From Chrysopilus asiliformis (lineage: Eukaryota > Arthropoda > Insecta > Diptera > Rhagionidae): DNA of 64,000 nt. Each line of letters opens with the position of its first letter. Within the stretch, counting starts at the first letter, position 1. Where the stretch lies: contig OZ035962.1 in NCBI GenBank assembly GCA_964034945.1, positions 67,532,274 to 67,596,273 on the forward strand, written 5' to 3'. The position numbers and the translations under genes are program-made. Below, one piece after another: positions 33,272 through 45,200 of the stretch. Under the pieces are notes generated by a model, which was not told where the DNA came from, ran no database searches, and was given only the letters and a program-made list of their open reading frames with translations.

Positions 33272-36200
33272 ATGGAAACACCAAAAAATCGATCGAAAAG
33301 AACACCGACACCTAAACTATCAGAACGTAAAAGAGCTTTATTTACGGGAGGCAACCGGCCGAATATTAGTGAAGACGATGACATACGACCCTTAGATGGG
33401 GCGGAGGCGCCAGTTTATATTTCAAACAAATACATCATTGATGACTGTTTACGCAGAGCTCCAATGGTTAAAATTCGAAGGAATATTAGATTAATAACTC
33501 AAACATCAACAAGGCAAGCTACAGTACGTGGCAATCTTTTCGATGAAGACGGACAGTCCTCAAAATCTGATCAAAGTAGTATTTCGTCTCGAGATGGTAC
33601 TAATTCGCCATCGTCAGACATAAATCAACGATCTCGTACACAAGCTGTGGATATTCCTTTGAAAGAAATTAACGAGACTCCAAAGCAAGCAGGAGATGTC
33701 GAAAGAAATTCAAAAATGTTAACGACTCCCGTACCTAATAAAGTTAATATGCCATTTACTCCAGCACGCCACGCGACTTGCACTGACGAGCTGAGATTGC
33801 TCTTCAAGGACACTTTAAACATACAAGATATCAATAAATCTAAATCGTTAATAGTTTCGACATCAGAAGAAGAATTTATAGATACTTCGCCACAAAAGGG
33901 AATAACAAAAAAAAGGAATCATGCAGTCTCTGGTAAAAATAAGACTGAAGGCCCTTCACGCAAGCAAAGCAAGCTCGATATCCAATCAACCGAAACATCC
34001 TCAGGTGCACTTAGTTCGTTTATTCCAGCCAAATCGTTTTATTCGAACCAACCTACCAAGTCCTGTGTATCAAAGATGACTCCTCGTTTAATTAGCAAAG
34101 CGGGTTCGTCTCAGATTCCAAGGAGAAAACATAAAACCGAAAAGAAAATTTTCAATAAGGGCGTAAGCCATAAAATTCGGCGAGTTAAATGGAAGAGTCT
34201 CCCAAATGTTTCAATTGAAGAATTCCTAAAAAATATAAAGAGTGCGAAATTAAAATCACTCCCATCAAATCGATTGCATCTGGAGAACATTACCGAAGTT
34301 CACAAAATCTTTAAGAAAAACCAAAATCCGATTGAAATGGCCCGACCTTTGAATATTCAAGCGGCCGACTCAACAGCGGCTTCATTCAGTGACGATGATT
34401 GCACGAGTGATGACGATGAAGAGTTCAGAATCGATTCGAGTAAAATGAAAGAAAACTCTGCTAGTATGTCGAATGGTATTAGCACTATTAACGAGAAAGT
34501 GGAAGAGGAGCCTCCACTTAATGCAAAGAAAAAGTTTTTTAAATCTGGAAGCTCATCGACTGTTGTGAAAAAGTTCACCATCACAAATAACGTTATGGGG
34601 ACGATTTCCAATGGAAAAGTGACAATTTTACCGCCAAAGAAAAAGCGTCGGCGCGTCCATAGACCTAAATTACAAGGTGAGAATTTTAATACTAGACTAT
34701 AATCCGTTGTTGTGGGTAAAAATTCGAAATAACGATTGCGTTCTCTTTACAAGGCCTGCCGTTTTGAGATTTTCGTGCCAGAAAATTTTCAGCCATTTTA
34801 CGGCCATAGTTTCTGTTAAAATCAATCTTATCAAAAATTTTATTCTAAAGAAACTTCGATAACGCTTTTTATGCATTTAATGGGCAAATCAAATCGGGTC
34901 TATAAAATACTAGGGTACATGTCTGCGAGTTTCTTTGTCTATGTGCACATTTTCGAACAAGTTATCCGTGAGACGTTTTCTTATCCGTCAGACATAATTG
35001 CTTTGTTGCCGTAAGAAAATTAGAAAAATTGAATCGCCCGTTCCCCCCTCACCCATACAAGTGGGAAAAGATTTCTGCGATTTTCTCCAGAAGAGTTTTT
35101 TTTGTGTCAAAATCGCGTTCCATAGGGTTTTAAGGGACCCACAGCTTTCGGATGCAATAAACTGCGTCAAAATTGATTTTGGTTTACAGGTAGCAGTCGA
35201 TTTTATAAATTCCGTTACAAACATACGTACGCACGAACACGCGTGCCTACACACAGACAGATATGTTGCGGACTTATCCAACGCAAAAACATTTCCATTT
35301 GTATGAAAGAAAGGGTGGGGGAGTAATCCGATTAAGTTTTCGAAGAGTTCTTTATATTATATTCTAAACATTGTCTTTAAAGATTTTTTTGATACGATGC
35401 ACCGTATTCGAGAAAAATTGTAAAAATTGTTACATTTGAAGAAGTCGTTTTGTTAAAAAAAAATTATGTTGATAGATATTGCCATTTTTGTGGAACGAAG
35501 CTTCACACTTCTTGCCCAGCAGAGGTATTGTGATTTTAATCTGTAAAAAAGGTGGAAAAACTCACACGTGAGATTTCTCGCCTATTCATTTCCACTTCAC
35601 CTTTGAAGAATTCGGTATTATGATTTTCCAAGTTAAACCTAGTACATACTTAATACAAATCTATTACAGAATATGATAAATTTGTATTTCAAAGTTGTTT
35701 TTGGTTGCTATTTTGCAAATTTTAACTAAATTCAAGAAAAGTGTTACAGTTTTTTGTATTATAAACAATATAAATGATTCTCTAGATGTTGTTTCAACAT
35801 TTGAAACATCATTTGTGCGGTATTTCAACATTTTTTTTTTGCATTTTTGATTACATAGGAAATTTCACACATAAAATTTATAACAGCTTCTCTCTGTCTG
35901 GCAGGTACTTTCTTCTAGCAATATATGTGCGGAATGCAATTTTAATTAGTTTCGAATAAAAGAAATACCATTAAAAGTAACCGCTTTTGCTTTCATTTAT
36001 TTCGCCCACATAAACTCACTTTTCGTTTCCACGTCCGAAATGGGTGGCGGATTTTTTGACATTTCGAGGTGAGAAATTTCACGGTGAAATTCTCCCGTAT
36101 TTGTGATCACAATACCAAATAATGAGAAAACTCACTTATTCAGTTTTCTCACGGAAAAAATTTTCTCACTTGGCAATCACAATACCGCTGCAGAACTCTG

Positions 36201-39200
36201 TATTCGGAAGCGGTGTCAAAATAATCAAAGATATTAGTTTTTATTTTTTTTATACATAGCTAAGAAGGAAACTATTGTAGATATTCATATATTCATATCG
36301 TTGACCGACTCGAAAACGGGGGGCAGATAGAAACTTCGGATCAATACGAAATCCGTCACAGGAAAAATGATGCGGATGTCCGTCCACTTATCTGTCCGAT
36401 GCACGTATCTTAAATAGCTCGAGAATGCATTGAGTGACTTGAGCTTTTTTGTGGATGAGTTTTACCAAAATCATAAATTCTAAAAACTTTTGGAAAAGTA
36501 ACGTTAACTATATCGGAAAATTGTTTCGTTTGAAAAAAACAAATATTCCAATATGACCCGAAAATATGAGTCCAAAAATTATCAAATAATATTAAAAATT
36601 TATACGGTTGAGAAATTCAAATAATTAATATTGTCTTGGGCGAATAAGACATTTAAGGTGAGGATACACGACGAGAGACTTTGGTCTCTGAGACCAAAAA
36701 TTTCGCCTCTGGATACAAAGAGACCTGTGTATACACTTCGGAGACCGGAGATTTATCTCTAAGTACAAGTCTCTCGGGTCTCTTGCCGTGTAGCTACTCT
36801 TTTTAATGCGTCTCCGGTCTTCAAAACGTTTTGATATCTATCTCTTGGTCTCCGGAGACGAATTTTGACATTTCAGGAAATTGTTTTGTGGGAACGAGAA
36901 TTTGTTTCGTTATTTTGAGATTAAAGGTCAGTTTTTATAAAGAAAAAAAGTGTTTTTACTTATTTTATATTTTAGATTAGTGATATTGTTGTTATGCTTG
37001 GAGACGAGATACCTGCGTCGTGTATGCACTCCAGAGACTTTGCTTTGACAGACTTTTTAGTAAAGGTCTCCGGAGATCTATTTTTTGATCTCCAGACTTA
37101 AATGTCTCTGAACGTGTATACACTTTGGAGATTTTTGCCTTTTGTACCCTGGAGACCAGAGACCAAAGTCTCTCATCGTGTATCCTTACCTTTAGAATTC
37201 ACTAGCAAGCCCTTCGTTGCCAGCTTAAAGTTTTTTGTATAAATTTTAGAATGCCAAAAAACCATAAATAACTTTAAAGCTTTTGGGAAAAAACGTTATC
37301 CTTACAGGGCTTTCCGTTTCGAATTTTGAAATTCCAACACCGGATTCGTGATCAGCGATCCCAAAAACCCCATACTGGCAATTTTTCCGGAGAAAAATGG
37401 GAAAAAGGATATTTGCGTTATCCTTATAAGACCTTTTGTTTCAAATTTTGAAAATCTAACATAGCTAAAAACTTGCTCCTGGCAACGCAGATCATTTTGC
37501 AAAAAACCGCGTAAAATTCGGTCCAGTAGTTTTTGAGTTTTGTAATCTCAAACAAACAAAGATCCATTTTTATATATATAGATTCTAGAACGAACAGATC
37601 CGTTTCAGAGTTAATATTTAGACTTAACTCTGTCAACTAACCTTCCCTCACAAAGTACAAATAGTTCGAATAAATTATCTGCTCTATAATATAATTCACA
37701 AATAGAGAAATTATTCCTAGTTGACTTATATAGAGAAATTTGAACACTTCCTCGTCCACATCCTTCGTGGAAATCCACCATTGATTCTTGATGTTTCCTT
37801 CCACAAAATCTTGTCCGATAACTCATTGTTTCCATTTAAATATAATTGAATAATAATATCAATTGCGACCATGAGAGAAATTTGGCACTTGAATAGAAAT
37901 CGTTTTCGACAGAAGTAAAGATATTCCAATATGACTTATAGCTAGAGGGACCAGATTCCTATTTTTGTAAACCCGGAGATTGGTCGTGACGGTATTTCAC
38001 TATAAAATATTGGAAGAATCTGAATACCAACTCCCATGGAACCATCCGTCGTTTTTGATACACAAAAGATGTTATTCTCATAGAAAACAAAAACAAGCAA
38101 GTAATTTTAAAACTATTTAATTCGTTTTTAAACAAAAACAAAAAACCAATGAAACGAAACAAAAATTTAATAAAACAACAATCAAATAAAAAAACGAATT
38201 CTTCCAGACAGTAAAAGTAAGAAACGATTTTCTTTAACATTTGGCGTTATCCGGAGACTTTTGGCGTAAGCTGGAGATTTTGTGGAGACTCCGGGTCAAA
38301 ACCAGAGATCTAGTCACGGTACTTATAGCCCGAAAATTATCAAATAATAATAAAAATGCATATGGTCAAAAAATTCAAATAAATAACGGGTACCTCTCAA
38401 ATAATTTTTTTTTGAAAGACAATTTTATGAAAACTTTTCGAAAACTATGCGCTTTAGAAAAAAAATGCATATCACCAAATTTAGAGGAAATAAAATTTCC
38501 TACGTTTTTAACGGTTTTTACGAATCTCTAACGGTTCTATAATAACCCCAATAAAATTTCATAGTAAAAATTGGAAAAGGTGATTATTTTGTTAGGTCAT
38601 CCCATTGTTCCCTCCCCAAAACAAAACAATTTTTATGATTTTTTTTACATCGATTCAACATATCGAAAAAAATATTGAGACAAGAAGTATATTCTAAATC
38701 AGGGCCGGCCAACCCAAATCATTCAACGGGCCATCTAATGATTCATTTTTTTTTGGCGGGCCGCACATGAAAAAATAGAATAACCGCCGTTTCTTAGTAA
38801 AATTTTCAAATAATATTTTATGTTGTTTTTTAACAGTCACTTGGTTTAAAAAAAAATTTAGAACAAAATGCAAAAGGTTGAGCATAACCCCACGACTCCA
38901 TTGGGCTTTTAAAAATCATGATTTTTTCCCCCACTCCATATTTTGGCGAATAAAGAAATCAGCGTGTGGGTATCTTCAGTCATGATTTTTCATATTTATC
39001 GTGTCTCCATAGCGTACTTAGAAATGTCAACGCGAAACAAAAATTGCTTTTAGCCGCTATTCTTGTGTAAAAAAAAATCCTACTTTTCAGTAACCGAAAA
39101 AATCATGACAGTAAGGAGATTTAAATCATGATGCAAGATTTTTTGAGTCTCCATTAGACTTTTTCGTGATTGAATTTAAATCCAATCTGGAAAAGAGTCT

Positions 39201-42200
39201 ATGGAGTCGTGGGGTAAGAAAAAAATATTTGCTAAAAATATATACATATGTATATATAAATGGACTTATCTAAATGTAAATGTATATATACGAGTAGTAC
39301 TTATGTAAAATAAAACATAACAAAAGCTATAATTGCCAATCTGGCAATTATTGAAACCCCGTATGGTGATTTAAATGAACGGCAAACAGTTATATCAAAA
39401 TTCCACTTTGAAGTCAAACTGTCCAAGAAGATGTTTTAAAATTTATTCCAATCAGATTTTGAGGTATGGGAGTTTTATGTAGAATCATATCCTAAATAAC
39501 TTTTGTTCTTGCACTTTTTTGATAAGATGCTTTTTCAAGATATTCACAAAAAACGTTTTCGTTCGTATGGGGGGTACCCCCCCTAATGGTCCATTTTTGC
39601 CCATTAACGAACTTAACCTCGCATTTTACGAAAAACGAATCTGCGTAAAATTTCAAGTCTGTAGCTCCGCGCCACAGACGGACAGACGGACGGACATGCA
39701 CAAATTAATTTATTTTATCATTCTAAACACATTGGCGCAATTCATTTTTGTGTGTAATGACGGGATCTTGGCGTTACAAACGATAAGGCAAAGTTAACAT
39801 ACCCTTTGGTTTCACCATACGGGTATAAAAAATAAATTGTAAAATTGCATATAAACTTTATGAGCAGTTTTAGTATTTTGTATTTTATTAGTTACATTTT
39901 TTTTTTGTAAATTTCAAATGATTTGGCGGGCCGCATTTTCAAACGTCTCGGGCCGCATGCGGCCCGCGGGTTGGCCACCGCTGTTCTAAATAGTTCTTGT
40001 CTCAATAATTTTAGATAACACATTAAATCAGTAGAGCGATTTTCGCAGAAAAGACAATAAGTGAAAAAGTCTGTGATAAACATTAATTTTTGCCAATTTA
40101 GACTGTGTTTCAAAGTGTATGAACTAGAGAGGTGGAGTACTCCCGTCCACTACTATCAAATATTGCACGTGTGACGTCACAACCGCTAAACAGAATCGAA
40201 GGTGCCAGTGGTTTCTTATGGGAGATTTATGCGATTACTTAGACCTGACATGTTTATATAGTTTTTTTTTGTTTATGTGTTTTAATATAACGTACAAATA
40301 GATCAAATGAAAGAGTATATACAATATGGGCCTTACCAATGACACGTGACTAACTTAGTAACAGCTTTTGGTGTGTGCGAAACGGGCTATTTGCTTGCTA
40401 ATTTCGGTTCAAATCCTAGTTTTTATTAAAAAGTTTTAAATTCGCTGTGATAAATGTGTGAAAACTTACTAGAATTAGCAAGCAAATAGTCCGTTTCGCA
40501 CACACCAAAAGCTGTTACTAAGTTAGTCACGGGTCATTGGTAAGGCCCTATGTATATATTAAAATAGAGTTATTTTGAATGGAAAGTATTTTTTATTTGT
40601 ATTTTTTTAGTACATTATTGATTAAGTTTCCTTAATTTAGATTGACGAGAATCTTCGTCCGATCTACGCTTTCTTTTCAGTATTTTCTGTTCCTTAAGTT
40701 TTTGATTAAATTGCTTGCATTGAATGTTAACACGAAGTTTAGCATATCTACTCGTATTAATCAGGACAAAATCAAAGAAAAAATGAGAAAAATATCTCCA
40801 TTGAGAACAACAGTTTTGATTGAGTGCACTTATTTCAATAAATAAAATGAAATATACTTCCTCGTCTTAGAATTTATTTCATTTTTTTTTGTTCAAAAGC
40901 GTCAATTTTAACTAATTTTCAAAAGCACTGCTATCAAAGTGCAGTGAGCATAACGCTAAACGTGCGTTATCTTTTTTAATTGAAATTTAGCAAAATCGTA
41001 ACCATTTTTCCTTAACCTTCATCCGTCCCTCAAAAAAAATCACACTAAAGTTCCTCGGGTCTTTTTTGACCCATAAAGGTTTAGTGTATACAAAAATCAA
41101 AAAACGAGTTTTTTTTATATTTTTCGAAATTTTTACAACATACAACAACATATGATAACCCAAAAGATTTATATATTGTTCTAATGAACTCTCCCCGAAA
41201 ATAGCGGTCAAAAAACTTCATACAAAAATTGAGAAATATGGCAGTTGAGTTTTTCCCAATTGACATCCAACAAAATCGGTTTCTTATACCCGAGAACTCA
41301 CCCCGTTCGGTCAAAGATTTTAGATCCGTATTCTAGATATAGTTTACAAACACTAAATAATATAATATAATATGACTAAATTAAACATTTCTTATACGAA
41401 TAACTGCCTTGGGTCATTTTAGACCCGAAGGTCTTTAGTGTGACTATTTTTGTAGCAGTGTAACGGGTAATCGGAAGTTGCCAAATTTTTGCATACTGCT
41501 AGTTTACAATAAATAAGGCAAAGTAAAAAAATTTCAGGCTCGTATTATAAATACTTTTAAAGGTACAAGGAAACTAATTTCTGTTTGGGTCAAATTAGAC
41601 CCGAGGGACGGAAGAAGGTTAACTCCTTATTTTTAGGAAACTGGTGGAAAGTTTTTTTTGCTGGACATTTATTTTCCCTAACGCTTTGACATTTTGGCAT
41701 AGCACACTTTCTACCCACCATCGAAAACGTTTGGTGTTTGATACTGCCGAGATAAACTTATATTCATCGGTGCACTCAGAGCGCGGTTGTTACGTCACAG
41801 CACACTCACACTGGCGCTTGGTGTGTACGATACAAACGGGAGTACTCCACCTCTCTACCCTAGTAGCACGATCATCATGAGCTCATCGATGAGCTCATAA
41901 TCGCGAACAGGTGATTGTCATGATGATTTTTGTTCTAGACCTGGGAAATATTGTCATCATGAGTCGTCATTATATACCCATTTTTACTCATGATTCCTTC
42001 GATGACCTACGCATGAGCCTCTCGATGAGTATAATGGCTTGCCGTACTGATGATGTATTGATGACTGCTCATTGGTAAACTCATTGTGAGCCGAATTGCC
42101 TACCTCATCAGTAAGCATGTTGATGAATTCATTATGACCAGAATTGATGAGCTCATGAAACCTAAAATTGAAGAACTGAAGCATATTAAACTTGATGAAC

Positions 42201-45200
42201 ATCTTTCTCCAATTGCACTTTAACTGCGACTGAAAATAAATCGTTTTCAAAAATTTCAGTTCCAGAGTGAACGATAAAACCGAACGAACTTCGGAAACAC
42301 ATGAAGTGGGTTACGAATCGATGCCGAACGCATCGCCTCGTCGACATTACATGATCAGTCATGGACGGCTCATGATGAGTCAAACTCAAAGCGTTTAAAT
42401 CCATTTACTGTGAAGTTTTTTTCCACAAATAATTCTGTATATAGGCACACCACCTTATGTTCGCCCAACACAACTGAAATACAACTGAATTGTGTGCGTT
42501 TTTCCTTTGATAGTGTAGAGAACTGATGAGCCAATGTTACTAGGGCTGATGAGCCAATGTTACTAGGGTAGTTGATACACCTTGACTGTGTTTAGATTGA
42601 GATTTTCCAGGCTCCTGTCTGACCAGTTTGTTAGCGAGAGGCGAATGGAAGAGTGTGAAAGGAAACCACGATCGAAAAAACGAACGAAAATGATTCCATC
42701 TCTGATTGGCTAATACAATTGAGGGGGTTAGAATGAGAGTGAAGTAAGTCAGTTTACGCTTTTTCAATTTCACAGTCATAAAAAAATTATTTGTTCGCCT
42801 GACATAAATTGGTATTAACTACACTATTACTGATAATACTCTTGTAAGCAATAGGGTTGGGTCACGGCAAACAGACAACCAAGGTATGCTGTAAACTCAA
42901 ATCTGACATTTCGTTGCTACGTCACTTGTGCCGATTAGTTCGTCAAGTGCAGAAGGAATTTTGTATTCTGGATGGTTTTTTTTAAATTTGTGCGATCTAA
43001 ATAAGATATTTGTAAATTAGTGGACTGATTGCATTAAATAGTGATCAATAAACATAAAAATTAATTAAAAAAAGTCGGCACAGATGACGTCACACCTGAC
43101 TATCAGAAGTTTACAGCATACCTTGGTCACAGTATACAGTAAGCAAACTCGAAAATAACCCAATTTACTATGTAAGAGTAAAAAAGAACATACCATATTC
43201 ATAGGCAGAAAACACGAGAGCAAACAGCACAGTCATATATGCGTGTAACCGAAAATTTGTAAACAAAAGCGACACAGCTGATCGGTATCTTTTGCATTTC
43301 GCAATGTGTTTTGCGTGAAATTTAGTCGGCATAAAGATTAAAAGCTAAATAAAATATCAGCGGAATGCACGAAATAGTATGGAAACATACTAAATTATAA
43401 ACTTTCTGTTTAAATCACTCACTTCATTTCACAGGAAATTGAGAAAAATAATGAAACCGAAATCCACTTCGGTCCATCAAAATCATTTTACAAACGACGT
43501 GATGCTAATTTCAAAGCAATAATGACGTTTGAGAAAAAATGCAGTACCAGTTTGGACTGAATTTCTAATTTTCTATATTCAAACGAACATAATTTGCAAC
43601 TTATTTTAGAATTGTATTTAATTTCTAAGGCAAAAAATACATTTCGCAACTGACTAATCTGGTAACGTCGTTGCGGCTCTCATCTTTAACAGTATATTTC
43701 TTTCTCTGTTTCACTTTTATTAGATTCATTTGTGGTCATATTGCTTGTTCATTCTTTGTACCCCAAAAATTTAAGATTTTTCTAACCAATTAGAATGCCT
43801 AGATTTGGGTATTTCTGGGTTATTCGTTTTCGGTTACACAGGTTATTTTCACATTTAATGTATGAAGTTTGTTTACTGTATACTGTGCCTTGGTTGTCTC
43901 TATGCCGTGGGGTTGGGTAACATTACGATTTTTTTACATATACATATATTCACAAAACCCTTGATTACTTAACACTAGTTAAACTTGACTTACTTCACTG
44001 TCATTCTAACCCCCTCAATTCTCGTTTGATTGTTTTGTTTTCAACTGTTAATACTCTGGTTAAAAAGAAACGTTATATTGAATTTTTTTTTTGCAATAAT
44101 AAAGAACTAAAAGAAAAGTTTTTATAATTATGTGGAACTGGGAAAAACAAAGAAACATTGTGTTTAATTGAACTCTATCAGCGATTTACAGAGTCAAAAA
44201 CTTAATTTAAAACTTTAGATTCCTATTTAGCTGTTTTACTAACTTCACATTTGCTCTTTCTCGTAAAGTTTCAGTCTAAACACTCAGGCGCGAAAAGGCT
44301 CCGAGAGAGGCACCTGAGAAGTCTCAATCTGAACACAGTCTTAGGCTGGATTTCATACAATTGTATTGGTGAGGTTTTTACGGCAGTGCATTGATTTACT
44401 AAAATGTCGGGAAAAAAGTTTTTGAAATGGGAATATTACACAGACACCATTAAAAGCACCGCAAGAATATTTTTTAGGCTTCCATCGTCGGAAGAAAGGT
44501 AATATTTTCAGTTACACCGAACAAATAATCGCTTCAAGTGCATACTGATTTTATTTTATTGTGCCACGTTTAGCACGAAAATACAGTGATTTTCTTACAC
44601 TGCAAAAATGCCACTTTTAAAATCTAACACTTTTGAGAAAACTTCGCCTAGATTTTAAATAACGACATTTTGAATTCCACAATGTTATTCAATTTTAGAT
44701 TAGCATTGCCACATCTGCAGTTTATCTTGTTTTTAATTTTAAGTAGAGACCCTTTATAATCATCAACTCTCTAAAAATAAATTTGAATTATTTTAAGTTT
44801 TTTTTTCATGTTTTTAAATAATATCACGCATATTATGTGGTTTAAAAGTTTTTTTTATAATGTGTGAGTTGTACAAAAATAAAAATTGTCGAAACGAGAT
44901 AATTATATAACCAGTTATATCGGGTCTTTCAACACGGACATAACAATTTTGTATTTAAATAAAACACAGAATAATTGAGATATTGGGCTGAAATTTATTC
45001 CAGGTGTAGTGGACATCTTACATTTAAGTATGAAATTCGATGTCGTTCATATGGCCACCGCGAGCACGTTTGCACTGATTGATTCTTTGGAGCCAATTTT
45101 CCACCACTCTTCCACACATATCGGCCGGAACGTTGGCAATTTCGCGTTCGATATTGTTTCTGAGCTCCTCTAACGTTGTTGGCTTGTTGGCATAAACCAA

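Larger units (their letters stand above)
38700..39983. mobile_element. hAT-type MITE with 8-bp duplication TTCTAAAT
   Basis: TTCTAAAT flanks both ends (38692-38699, 39984-39991). The ends are CAGGGCCGGCCAACCC and, complemented, CAGCGGTGGCCAACCCGCGG. 'CAG(G/C)G...GGCCAACC' is a common hAT terminus. Two later insertions (38888-39214 and 39313-39827) account for most of its 1284 bp, so the host is only about 440 bp and non-autonomous. Confidence 0.85.
40126..41858. mobile_element. TIR element hosting two other insertions
   Basis: The ends AGAGAGGTGGAGTACTCCCG and complement are flanked by TA (40125-40126 region and 41857-41858 region). The interior contains a foldback at 40327-40549 and a piggyBac-like element at 41012-41622. 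No transposase was recognised. Confidence 0.65.

Noticed and set aside
33625..34611. - strand frames inside eco exon 1
   Set aside because: They are antisense to a well-supported exon and have no family resemblance.
34988..35306. Overlapping frames of ~100 codons on both strands
   Set aside because: They lie in a decayed repeat inside eco intron 1, and neither frame has a recognisable domain.
40380..40440. 'ggttcaaatcctag', resembling a tRNA T-loop
   Set aside because: It lies in the loop of a foldback MITE and no matching acceptor, D or anticodon stems could be found.
41984..42404. - strand frames with HEFINM/HNEFTNE repeats
   Set aside because: They are products of the repeated CATGATGAG-type words of the surrounding element.
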